64,000 nt of DNA, taken from NCBI GenBank assembly GCA_964541755.1, contig CAZIRF010000003.1, positions 62,001-126,000 on the forward strand, given 5' to 3'. This document shows, in pieces, positions 8,612 to 16,713 of this stretch. How positions within the stretch are numbered: position 1 is the first letter of the stretch; each line of letters starts with the position of its first letter. The position numbers and the translations under genes were made by a program. This DNA is from CAZIRF01 sp964541755. Its GTDB lineage: Bacteria; Spirochaetota; Spirochaetia; Treponematales; Breznakiellaceae. The notes under the pieces are model-generated. The model saw only the letters and a program-made list of their open reading frames with translations. It was not told the DNA's origin and ran no database searches.

Positions 8612-9921
8612 AAACGATCCAAACTGATGCCGCCGTCATCGGGGCCGGGGCTGCGGGGATGGCCGCCGCCATTGAACTGCTCAAAGCCGGTCGCCGGGTC
8701 GTCCTTGTCGACCGGGAGACGCGGACGGGCGGCATACTCAACCAGTGCATCCACAACGGCTTCGGCCTCCACGCCTATGGCGAGGAGCTCACCGGCCCCG
8801 AGTTCGCCGGCCGCCTCGCGCTTGAGCTCTCGTCGGCGGCTCATCTATCGGCGGCGGCCGGCTCTCCCGACTTCGAGCTCTGGCTCGGGACCACGGTCCA
8901 GTCCATCCAGCCCGCTGCAGACGGCCCGCTTGTGGGCCCGCACCGCCTTGTCTGCGTCTCTCCCGATCGGGGGGTCGTCACCCTCGAGGTGCGGGCCATC
9001 ATCCTCGCCATGGGCAGCCGCGAACGCAATCGCGGGAACGTGCGCATCCCGGGTAGCCGCCCCGCCGGGGTCTTTACCGCCGGGCTCGCCCAACGCCTCG
9101 TGAACATCGACGGCTACCTCCCCGGGAAGGAGGTCGTCATTATCGGTTCGGGGGATATCGGCCTTATCATGGCCCGCCGGCTCTCCTGGAGCGGCTGTAG
9201 CGTAAAGGCCGTCGTCGAGATCATGGCCGAGCCATCTGGCCTCGCCCGCAACATATCCCAGTGTCTGGACGACTTCGGCATCCCCCTGTATCTCTCGTCC
9301 CAGACCACCCGCATCTTTGGCAGGGAGCGTGTCGAAGGGGTGGAAATAACGCCCCTGGAGGGCGGTCGCCTGCAAAGCGATAAAGCCTTTCGAATAGACT
9401 GCGACACCGTCCTCCTTTCGGTTGGCCTCGTGCCGGAGAACGAGCTATCCCGGGCAGCGGGGATAAACCTTTCGCCCGCTACCGGCGGGGCCCTCGTGGA
9501 CGGCTGGCACATGACGAACATCCCCGGGATCTTCTCCTGCGGCAACGTCCTCCATGTCCACGACCTCGTCGACTGGGTCGTCGCCGAAGCCCGCGAGGCC
9601 GCTCGGGCCGCTGTTCGCTGGCTCGCCGGGGAACGGGCCGGCCCGCAGTTAGCCACGACAAGCGGGGCCAATGTGCGCTACGTGAACCCCTCGAGCCTGG
9701 ACCCGACCAAGGGCGGCCGCCTCTCCCTGCGCCCGCTCATCAGTGCCCGCGACGCCGTCCTCACTGTCACCGCTGCAGGACGCATAGTGCGAAAGAAGAA
9801 GCTCCCCCGCGCCCTCCCGCCCGAGATGCTCCAGCTCGACTTCGCCCCCGGCGAGCTCGCGGGGCTCCCCCCCGGCAGCACCCTCGAGTGTTCGATCGAA
9901 ACGGAGGCCCCCCATGCGTGA
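8608..9921 (+). CDS. NAD(P)/FAD-dependent oxidoreductase, partner of the GlpA-like protein
   Basis: This 437-residue flavoprotein begins at GTG 8608 within the stop of the preceding gene, with GGAGGAG just upstream. It has an FAD-binding GAGAAGMAAAIELLKAG at residues ~12-28, the GGILNQCIHNGFG signature of this subfamily near 47, and an NAD-binding IIGSGDIGLIMARRL near 178. An ATG/GG-like SCGNVLHVHDLVDWV closes the FAD site. It probably passes electrons between the neighbouring dehydrogenase and NAD(P). It overlaps the DUF1667 gene by 8 bp. Confidence 0.75.
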   Translation: MKTIQTDAAVIGAGAAGMAAAIELLKAGRRVVLVDRETRTGGILNQCIHNGFGLHAYGEELTGPEFAGRLALELSSAAHLSAAAGSPDFELWLGTTVQSIQPAADGPLVGPHRLVCVSPDRGVVTLEVRAIILAMGSRERNRGNVRIPGSRPAGVFTAGLAQRLVNIDGYLPGKEVVIIGSGDIGLIMARRLSWSGCSVKAVVEIMAEPSGLARNISQCLDDFGIPLYLSSQTTRIFGRERVEGVEITPLEGGRLQSDKAFRIDCDTVLLSVGLVPENELSRAAGINLSPATGGALVDGWHMTNIPGIFSCGNVLHVHDLVDWVVAEAREAARAAVRWLAGERAGPQLATTSGANVRYVNPSSLDPTKGGRLSLRPLISARDAVLTVTAAGRIVRKKKLPRALPPEMLQLDFAPGELAGLPPGSTLECSIETEAPHA

Positions 9922-10303
9922 GCTCACCTGCATCGTCTGCCCCCGCGGCTGCCGCCTGTCTATAGAAGAGGCCCCCGACGGCAGTCTCGCCATCAGTGGC
10001 AACGCCTGTGCCCGCGGCCCCGTTTGGGCAGAAAGCGAAATCCGCGACCCCCGTCGCACCGTTACCGCCACCTGCCTCCTCCTCCCGCCCGCCGCTACCG
10101 GCCCCGGCGCAGCCAACGACCCCTGCGAGGCTCCGCGTCGCCTCCCTCTGCGCAGCACTGCCCCCTGCCCGCGGCCCCTCATCCCCGAACTCCTTGCCGA
10201 TATCTACCGCCTGGAAGTCCGCTCCCCTGTGGCCGCGGGCCAGGTTCTCATCGAGAACTGGCGCGGCCAGGGCTTTGATGTGGTGGCGACCGCGGATGGG
10301 TGA
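9914..10303 (+). CDS. DUF1667 cysteine-rich small protein
   Basis: This 129-residue protein has a CIVCPRGC cluster at residues 6-13 and a further Cys in GNACARG near 32, giving a CxxCxxxC...C site that could hold a metal or iron-sulfur cluster. The body (EIRDPRRTVTAT, then a short loop, then a V-APV-GQV-like end) follows the DUF1667 pattern. These proteins nearly always accompany the two flavoproteins upstream and are assumed to be the third subunit. A Pro/Ala-rich stretch near 57-80 is poorly conserved in type. Directly after its stop comes a short palindromic repeat array. Confidence 0.75.
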   Translation: MRELTCIVCPRGCRLSIEEAPDGSLAISGNACARGPVWAESEIRDPRRTVTATCLLLPPAATGPGAANDPCEAPRRLPLRSTAPCPRPLIPELLADIYRLEVRSPVAAGQVLIENWRGQGFDVVATADG

Positions 10304-10307
10304 GATA

Positions 10308-10400
10308 TACCTGTCACAAGTACAAAAAACCAAATACGTACCTGTAACAGGTACAATATGTCCATGAAGTACCTGCTGCAGGTACAGAAAGCCCGATAAA
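10308..10400. repeat. Three palindromes at an exact 31-bp period
   Basis: Three copies of a 17-bp imperfect palindrome, consensus TACCTGYNRCARGTACA, start at 10308, 10339 and 10370. Each is followed by 14 bp that differ between copies. Copies 2 and 3 are near-perfect dyads (GTACCTG...CAGGTAC); copy 1 is slightly decayed. Thirty-one bp equals about three helical turns, so bound proteins would sit on the same face of the DNA. The array lies just behind the DUF1667 stop. Confidence 0.85.
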
Positions 10401-10560
10401 CATACGGGGGGGAAGTCTCCCCCCCGGGGCACACTCCGCCCGAGCCCGGCGCTGCCGGTCCCGGGCGGGATTGCGCCCCTCCCCCCTCGCCGGGGGCTCC
10501 GCCCCCGGACCCCCAGCCCAACATAAAGACCTCTCCGGCTGTATTACCGGGTTGCAGGGC
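10401..10560. repeat. GC-rich spacer with successive hairpins
   Basis: No gene is seen here. A G7/C7 hairpin lies at 10406-10425 and a GCCCGG/CCGGGC stem around 10444-10466. A 7-bp CCGGGGG/CCCCCGG stem is at 10490-10508. None is followed by a clear T run on either strand, so terminator function is uncertain. Confidence 0.5.
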
Positions 10561-10585
10561 TTGTTGTCTATCGAGTTTGACTAAA

Positions 10586-10675
10586 ATGAAAGGAGAGTTT
10601 AATTTGGTCGACAAGGAGATAGATCATTTCCTGCCCCTGAATGAGAACAAACAGCCCCGTATGTCTTGGATATAA
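10586..10675 (+). CDS. Possible 29-residue peptide or gene remnant
   Basis: A short frame opens at ATG 10586, with an alternative TTG at 10604 that has GGAG eight bases before it, and ends at TAA 10673-10675. Its composition is less GC-rich than the surroundings and has ordinary codon choices (for example HFLPLNENKQP), which could mean the first codons of a gene cut off by the island insertion. Nothing supports expression directly. Confidence 0.22.
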   Translation: MKGEFNLVDKEIDHFLPLNENKQPRMSWI

Positions 10676-10787
10676 GCAATACCGAATAGCCGGTGAGCCC
10701 TGTCCCGGATTTTTCCCCTCCCGCCTGGTCTTTTTCGTGCTATCTTGGCATACAGCTTGAATCAGAACATTTCACAAGGAGTGTACC

Positions 10788-11270
10788 GTGTCCAAAAAAA
10801 CTGCATTTTTCGTTATTGTCGCCATGAGTGTCTTGGGTCTTCTGAGTGTATTTGCCCCTTTGGTCGTCATGATGGGAAAGGGGTCTTCTTTCCTCTCCAT
10901 TACGGGAGCGCGCATGTCTGCCAAGATGTTTGCGCCGGTCATTTCTTGGATCAGCCTGTGTTATGTGCTCATGGCCCTGGTTCTCGCAGGAGGTATCTTG
11001 GGCCTGGCCGGGCGTGCCTTCAAGCGGGCTCTGGTCTTGGTTTCCGGGGCGGGCACCGTGCTGGTGCCGCTTGTCATCATCAGTTTCCCGACCTTGGTAT
11101 GGTTTGATGTGTCCCGGAAGAAGAGTTTGTTTGATGCGATCCTCTTCTTCTTCAAAGACCCACAGCGCGTGATGAAGAGCATCAATGCGGGGCAGGGCAT
11201 TGCGCTCCCCCTCCTGGCCACCTGCTTCGCGGTCTGTTTTGTGCTTTCCCTCATACCGAAGCGGCCGTAA
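10788..11270 (+). CDS. Small membrane protein of unknown function
   Basis: The 160-residue product has four predicted membrane spans: residues ~6-28, ~50-72, ~79-100 and ~133-155. Short polar loops and a Lys/Arg-rich end follow the positive-inside rule for both termini in the cytoplasm. The start is GTG 10788, chosen for AAGGAG six bases upstream. I do not recognise the family. It stands alone between the repeat-rich spacer and the restriction genes, with lower GC than the host genes to the left, so it may belong to the transferred island. Confidence 0.65.
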   Translation: MSKKTAFFVIVAMSVLGLLSVFAPLVVMMGKGSSFLSITGARMSAKMFAPVISWISLCYVLMALVLAGGILGLAGRAFKRALVLVSGAGTVLVPLVIISFPTLVWFDVSRKKSLFDAILFFFKDPQRVMKSINAGQGIALPLLATCFAVCFVLSLIPKRP

Positions 11271-11373
11271 GACCGCGATCCTCCTGTCAAAGAGGGGCAT
11301 ACTGTGCAAAATATGATACAATACATATTAGAGTGGTCTTGCAATGCCACTGCCCATGACAAGAGGATAAAGC

Positions 11374-14178
11374 GTGTATAATCAAAATCCTGAACAGATT
11401 GCCAGAGATAAAATTGATAAAATGCTCATAGATGCCGGATGGGTTGTTCAATCCAAAGGTAAAGTAGATTTATCGGCCAACAAAGGGGTGGCGGTCCGGG
11501 AATATCAAACCGATGTGGGACCTGCTGATTATGTTCTTTTTATCGAGAGAAAGCCAGTCGGTATTATTGAAGCAAAACGGGAAGATGAAGGGTTTCATTT
11601 AACCAGTGTAGAAGAACAATCCAATGAATATGCCGGTGCGAAACTTAAATATCTGAAAAATGAGCCTCTTCCCTTTATCTACGATAGCACGGGAACGCTC
11701 ACGCGGTTCACCGATAAACGGGATCCGAAACCCCGAAGCAGAAGGGTTTTCAGTTTTCATCGGCCGGGAACCATTGAACAATGGATTAAACAGGGCAAAA
11801 GCCTCCGTGACCGGCTTCAGGATATCCCACCTCTGGATCCTGCCGGTTTGCGTCCCGCCCAGATTGTGGCCATTGAAAATCTTGAAGCCTCTTTTAAAAA
11901 GGACCGTCCCAAAGCATTGATCCAGATGGCTACCGGCTCGGGAAAAACCTTTACCGCGGCGACATTTGTCTATCGTTTGCTGAAACATGCCAACGCGAAA
12001 CGCATTTTATTTTTAGTCGATACCAGGAACCTGGGAGAACAGGCGGAACAGGAATTCATGACCTTTCAGCCTACAGACGATAACCGGAAGTTTACCGAGC
12101 TCTACAATGTGCAGCGGCTCTCATCCAGCTACATTGCCAATGACAGTCAGGTATGCATTTCCACCATCCAGCGCCTGTATTCCATATTACAGGGTGAGGA
12201 ACTGGATGACAGTGCGGAGCTGGAAAATCCGGAAGAGAACAGCTGGCTGAAACAGCAGACCAAAAAAAAGAACGCCATCCCCGTGGAGTACACGGAGCGG
12301 GTACCCATAGAGCAGTTCGACTTTATTGTGATTGATGAATGCCACCGGTCCATTTACAACCTCTGGAAACAGGTTCTGGATTATTTCGATGCCTTCCTGA
12401 TCGGCTTAACCGCCACGCCCGATAAACGGACCTTCGGGTTCTTCAACGAAAATGTGGTGAGCCAGTACACCTACGAAGAGTCGGTGACCGATGGTGTCAA
12501 TGTGCCCTACGATGTCTACACCATCGAGACCGATATCTCCCAAAAGGGAGAGGTTATAAAAGCCGGCTGGTACGTTGACCGACGGGACAAGCTGACGCGG
12601 AAAAAACGGTGGCAGCAGGAAGATGAGGATACCGAGTATCACCGGAACGATCTGGACAGGACGGTGGTCAATCCCAGCCAGATTCGTCATATCATCCGGG
12701 AATACAAACGGGCCTTGCAGACCGAGATTTTTCCCAACCGGGTAGACGAAAAGGGCGAGTACGAAGTTCCCAAGACCCTCATCTTTGCCAAAACAGACAG
12801 TCATGCCGACGACATCATAAAAATCGTCCGGGAAGAGTTTGATGAGAGTAACGACTTTTGCAAAAAGGTGACCTACAAAATTGAGGAAGATCCCAAATCG
12901 GTGCTGAACCGTTTCCGGAACTCGTATTATCCCCGCATCGCGGTTACCGTAGACATGATTGCCACGGGGACCGATGTGAAACCGCTGGAAGTCCTGTTGT
13001 TTATGCGCGATGTTAAAAGCGTCAACTACTTTGAGCAGATGAAAGGACGGGGAACCCGGACCATCGAAAGAGATTCCCTGCTGCAGGTAAGCCGGACTGC
13101 CAACAGTAAAACCCACTTCGTCATTGTGGATGCCGTTGGCGCGACCAAGTCCAAAAAAACCGACAGCCGTCCACTTGAACGGAAGCCCACAGTTCCTCTC
13201 AAGGATCTTCTGGGAGCCGTCACCATGGGCGTGGAGGAGGAGGATCTCTTCCTGTCTCTGGCGAATCGTCTCATCCGGCTGGAAAAGCATTTAAGCGACA
13301 AGGAAAAAGAGAAGCTGTTGGAGTATTCCGGAGGCAAGGACCTGAAACAGGTTACCAAGGAATTGATCGGTGCTTTTGATCCTGATACCATTGAGCAGGG
13401 TGCCCTAAAGATTCTGGAATCCTTTCCCAAAGAGTACCGAACTCCTGAAAAAGTCGAAGCAGCAAAAGAGGAGGCACAACAACAGTTGATCCGGCAAGCC
13501 TCCGTCACCTTTAACGGTGAGCTGAACGAGTATCTGGAAAACGTTCGAAAGATTCACGAGCAGATTATCGATCATATCAATATCGACCGGGTTACCAAAT
13601 CTGAATGGGACAGTTTTACCACCGAGAAGGCAAAAGAAACCATCCGTGATTTTTCGGAGTACCTGGCCCGGCATAAGGACGAGATTCAGGCGTTAAGCAT
13701 TTTCTATGATCAGCCGTACAATCGCCGAAGCATTACCTTTACCATGATCAAGGAGGTGATGGACAAGATCAGGCTGGAAAAACCGCTACTGGCTCCGGAT
13801 TATGTGTGGAACGCCTACGCGTCTGTTGAGAATGTTTCAAACAAGCAGCCCAAGGACGAGTTAACGGCCCTGGTATCCCTGATCCGCCGGGTCTGCGGCA
13901 TCGACAAGGAGCTGAATCCTTTTGATAAAACGATAAATGAGAATTTCCAGAACTGGATTTTCAAGCAGAACGCCGGTCAGCACAACCGTTTTACCCCGGA
14001 GCAGATGGAATGGCTGCGGATGATCAAGGATCACGTGGTCAGCAGTTATCATATTGCCATAGACGATCTGGATTACACCCCCTTCGACGCCCGCGGCGGC
14101 CGAGGCCGAATGCACCAATTATTCGGCAACGAGATGAACAAAATCATTGATGAACTGAACGAGGTATTGGCAGCGTGA
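11374..14178 (+). CDS. hsdR: Type I restriction enzyme R subunit
   Basis: This 934-residue protein carries an N-terminal PD-(D/E)XK nuclease (Asp52 in GPAD, Glu66-Ala-Lys68 in IIEAKRED) and a superfamily 2 motor. Walker A is MATGSGKT near 185, the DECH box (VIDECHRS) is near 319, and motif VI reads QMKGRGTRT near 556. It ends in the helical HsdM-binding domain. It would cut DNA far from unmodified sites after ATP-driven translocation. The start GTG 11374 has AAGAGG upstream. GC content is clearly below that of the flanking genes. The last bases overlap hsdS. Confidence 0.95.
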   Translation: MYNQNPEQIARDKIDKMLIDAGWVVQSKGKVDLSANKGVAVREYQTDVGPADYVLFIERKPVGIIEAKREDEGFHLTSVEEQSNEYAGAKLKYLKNEPLPFIYDSTGTLTRFTDKRDPKPRSRRVFSFHRPGTIEQWIKQGKSLRDRLQDIPPLDPAGLRPAQIVAIENLEASFKKDRPKALIQMATGSGKTFTAATFVYRLLKHANAKRILFLVDTRNLGEQAEQEFMTFQPTDDNRKFTELYNVQRLSSSYIANDSQVCISTIQRLYSILQGEELDDSAELENPEENSWLKQQTKKKNAIPVEYTERVPIEQFDFIVIDECHRSIYNLWKQVLDYFDAFLIGLTATPDKRTFGFFNENVVSQYTYEESVTDGVNVPYDVYTIETDISQKGEVIKAGWYVDRRDKLTRKKRWQQEDEDTEYHRNDLDRTVVNPSQIRHIIREYKRALQTEIFPNRVDEKGEYEVPKTLIFAKTDSHADDIIKIVREEFDESNDFCKKVTYKIEEDPKSVLNRFRNSYYPRIAVTVDMIATGTDVKPLEVLLFMRDVKSVNYFEQMKGRGTRTIERDSLLQVSRTANSKTHFVIVDAVGATKSKKTDSRPLERKPTVPLKDLLGAVTMGVEEEDLFLSLANRLIRLEKHLSDKEKEKLLEYSGGKDLKQVTKELIGAFDPDTIEQGALKILESFPKEYRTPEKVEAAKEEAQQQLIRQASVTFNGELNEYLENVRKIHEQIIDHINIDRVTKSEWDSFTTEKAKETIRDFSEYLARHKDEIQALSIFYDQPYNRRSITFTMIKEVMDKIRLEKPLLAPDYVWNAYASVENVSNKQPKDELTALVSLIRRVCGIDKELNPFDKTINENFQNWIFKQNAGQHNRFTPEQMEWLRMIKDHVVSSYHIAIDDLDYTPFDARGGRGRMHQLFGNEMNKIIDELNEVLAA

Positions 14179-15710
14179 TGAAAGAAGATTGGGTGGAAGT
14201 TGAGCTGGGGGAAGTTTTCTTTACAACTTCTGGAGGCACTCCTTCTAGACGGAATGCAGATTATTACAATGGTACAATTCCCTGGGTAAAATCGGGAGAG
14301 TTGGATAAAGGTATTATCTATGATACTGAGGAAAAAATATCGGAAGAAGCTATAAAAAAATCAAGTGCAAAATTATTCCCAAAAGGAACATTATTAATTG
14401 CACTTTATGGAGCAACAATTGGGAAATTAGCATTTCTTGGAATTGATGCGTCTACAAATCAAGCTGTTTGTGGTATATATCAAAACAATAGTGTTATTTC
14501 AAAATATCTATACAATTTCCTTTCTTTTAAGCGTTCTAAATTAGTTTCACAAGGTGCTGGTGGCGCACAACCTAATATTAGTCAAACAATATTAAAGAAA
14601 TTGCAAACTCCCATCCCTCCCCTCCCCATCCAACGGGCCATCGTTTCCAAAATTGAAACTCTGTTTTCCGATTTGGACAAGGGCATTGCCGACCTGAAAA
14701 AAGCACAGGAGCAACTGAAGATTTACCGTCAGGCCGTGCTTAAAAAAGCCTTTGAGGGGGAGTTGACCAAAGAGTGGCGGGAACAGCAAACAGACTTGCC
14801 CACTGCCGAGGAGCTGCTGGAGCAAATAAAGGAAGAACGGCAAAAGCATTACGAGCAGCAAATGGAAGAATGGAAACAGGCGGTCAAAGAGTGGGAAGAG
14901 AACGGGAAAGAGGGGAAGAAGCCAGGGAAGCCGAAAGCGATAACTGAATTACCAATACTGTCAGAAGAAGAATTGAATAGCTTGCCCGAAATATCAAGAT
15001 TCTGGAATTGGTGTAAGGTTGATAAAATTGCAGGACACGATGCTAATTCTTTAAAAGCTGGTCCTTTTGGGTCTTCGCTTAAAAAGGAATTTTACACACC
15101 TCAAGGATACAAAGTATACGGTCAAGAACAGGTGATTTCGGGAGATTCAACATTCGGTGATTACTATGTTAATGAGTCGAAATACAATGAATTGATAAAT
15201 TGTGCTGTATTTCCTTTAGATATACTCATTTCTTTAGTTGGTACTGTTGGAAAAGTTTTAGTCCTTCCTGAAAATGCAGAAATGGGTATTATTAATCCAC
15301 GTTTAGTGAAAATTACATTAAACAGTTGCTACGATTCAGTATTTTTTAAGTATTATTTTGAAAGCTCCTTTCTACAAAGTCTCTATAAAGTTAAGAACCA
15401 TGGAACAACAATGGATGTTCTGAATTTGACAAGTATCAAAGAATTACCTTTTCCTCTTTGCTCCATCCAAGAACAACACCAAATCGTTCGGGAAATCGAA
15501 TCCCGTTTATCGGTTTGCGACAAGGTTGAGCAAAACATTTCCGAAGCGCTGGAGAAATCGGAAGCCCTGCGGCAAAGCATTCTTAAGAAAGCCTTTGAGG
15601 GCAAACTGTTGAGCCCGGCCGAAATTGATGCCTGCAGGCGGGAGGCCGATTACGAGCCGGCTTCTGCGTTGTTGGAGCGGATACGGAAGGAGCGTCCCAG
15701 TGGAAAATAA
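14178..15710 (+). CDS. hsdS: Type I restriction-modification specificity subunit
   Basis: About 510 residues with two target recognition domains (residues ~1-150 and ~270-420). Each is followed by a helical spacer. The spacers resemble each other: IVSKIETLFSDLDKGIAD...VLKKAFEGEL near 157-200 and IVREIESRLSVCDKVEQN...ILKKAFEGKL near 435-480. Both recognition domains are encoded by visibly AT-rich DNA (about 14230-14610 and 15000-15440) while the spacers are not, as expected for swapped recognition cassettes. ATG 14178 is preferred, although a GTG at 14175 is in frame. It would give a bipartite DNA target, which cannot be read from sequence alone. Confidence 0.95.
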   Translation: MKEDWVEVELGEVFFTTSGGTPSRRNADYYNGTIPWVKSGELDKGIIYDTEEKISEEAIKKSSAKLFPKGTLLIALYGATIGKLAFLGIDASTNQAVCGIYQNNSVISKYLYNFLSFKRSKLVSQGAGGAQPNISQTILKKLQTPIPPLPIQRAIVSKIETLFSDLDKGIADLKKAQEQLKIYRQAVLKKAFEGELTKEWREQQTDLPTAEELLEQIKEERQKHYEQQMEEWKQAVKEWEENGKEGKKPGKPKAITELPILSEEELNSLPEISRFWNWCKVDKIAGHDANSLKAGPFGSSLKKEFYTPQGYKVYGQEQVISGDSTFGDYYVNESKYNELINCAVFPLDILISLVGTVGKVLVLPENAEMGIINPRLVKITLNSCYDSVFFKYYFESSFLQSLYKVKNHGTTMDVLNLTSIKELPFPLCSIQEQHQIVREIESRLSVCDKVEQNISEALEKSEALRQSILKKAFEGKLLSPAEIDACRREADYEPASALLERIRKERPSGK

Positions 15711-16713
15711 AGAAAATAGCTGCGATATTCTTATTTACCAATCCGATGACGGAAATATTAAAGTAGACGTACAGTTAGTAGACGAATCAGTCTGGCTGAC
15801 TCAGGGGCAAATGGCACAACTCTTTAACAAGGATAAGCGAACAATATCCGAGCATATTAGTAATATATTTAAAGACGGAGAATTACAAAAAGATTCAGTT
15901 GTCCGGAATTCCCGGACAACTGCTGATGATGGTAAAAGCTATGATATGAATTACTATAACCTTGATGTCATTATTTCGACAGGTTACCGTGTAAAATCCC
16001 GGCAGGGCACTCATTTCCGTATCTGGGCGACCCAAAGGCTAAAAGAGTATATCATTAAAGGCTTCACACTGAACTCTGAACGATATAAAACCGGAAATTC
16101 CATGAACTATTTTAATGAGTTACAGGAAAGAATCCGGGAGATCCGAATTTCCGAGCGCTTCTTTTATCAGAAGATCAAGGATATCTACGCAACAAGTATT
16201 GATTATGATCCCAAGGATGAGAAGACCCTTGAGTTTTTCAAGATCGTTCAAAATAAGCTTCTCTGGGCTATTAGCCGTCAAACCGCAGCAGAGCTTATCT
16301 ATCGCAGGGTAGATGCCAATCTGCCTCTGATGGGCATGCAATCTTACGACAAAAAGTATACGGATAAGATCAAAAAAGCCGATATCAGTATAGCCAAGAA
16401 TTACCTTAACGAAGAAGAAATAAAGCTTCTGGGATTATTGGTAGAGCAATATCTCGCCTTTGCCGAAACCATGGCTCAGCAGCATACTCCCATGTATATG
16501 AAAGACTGGATAGAACGATTGGATAGCATTTTGCAGTTGAATGGACGGGAGCTGCTTACTCACGCGGGCAGTATCAGTCACCAAAAAGCTCTGGAGAAAT
16601 CATCAGAGGAATACAAAAAGTATACAGAGACAAAAAGGAAACTTGAGAAAGAAATGAGCCTTAAAGAACTTGAGAACGATATAAACCAGTTAAAAGGGAA
16701 AAAGCAGCAATGA
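15700..16713 (+). CDS. RhuM family protein (virulence RhuM-like)
   Basis: The 337-residue product shows the RhuM layout. A winged-helix-like N-terminus has VWLTQGQMAQLFNKDKRTIS (residues ~28-47), then SYDMNYYNLDVIISTGYRV and FRIWATQRLKEYIIKGF near 90-135. A helical C-terminal half ends in a Lys/Glu-rich coiled coil. RhuM was named from a Salmonella island; many copies sit inside type I restriction loci and their function is unknown. The start is GTG 15700, with GGAAGGAG eight bases upstream, overlapping the hsdS end by 11 bp. It overlaps hsdM by ATGA. The KRTISEHISNIF helix suggests DNA binding. Confidence 0.87.
   Translation: MENKENSCDILIYQSDDGNIKVDVQLVDESVWLTQGQMAQLFNKDKRTISEHISNIFKDGELQKDSVVRNSRTTADDGKSYDMNYYNLDVIISTGYRVKSRQGTHFRIWATQRLKEYIIKGFTLNSERYKTGNSMNYFNELQERIREIRISERFFYQKIKDIYATSIDYDPKDEKTLEFFKIVQNKLLWAISRQTAAELIYRRVDANLPLMGMQSYDKKYTDKIKKADISIAKNYLNEEEIKLLGLLVEQYLAFAETMAQQHTPMYMKDWIERLDSILQLNGRELLTHAGSISHQKALEKSSEEYKKYTETKRKLEKEMSLKELENDINQLKGKKQQ

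Noticed and set aside
10308..10400. CRISPR array
   Set aside because: Only three units, spacers of 14 bp, a fully palindromic 17-bp repeat, and no cas gene in the window.
10401..10560. Rho-independent terminator for the flavoprotein operon
   Set aside because: Stems are strong but none is followed by a T run; kept only as a hairpin-rich spacer.
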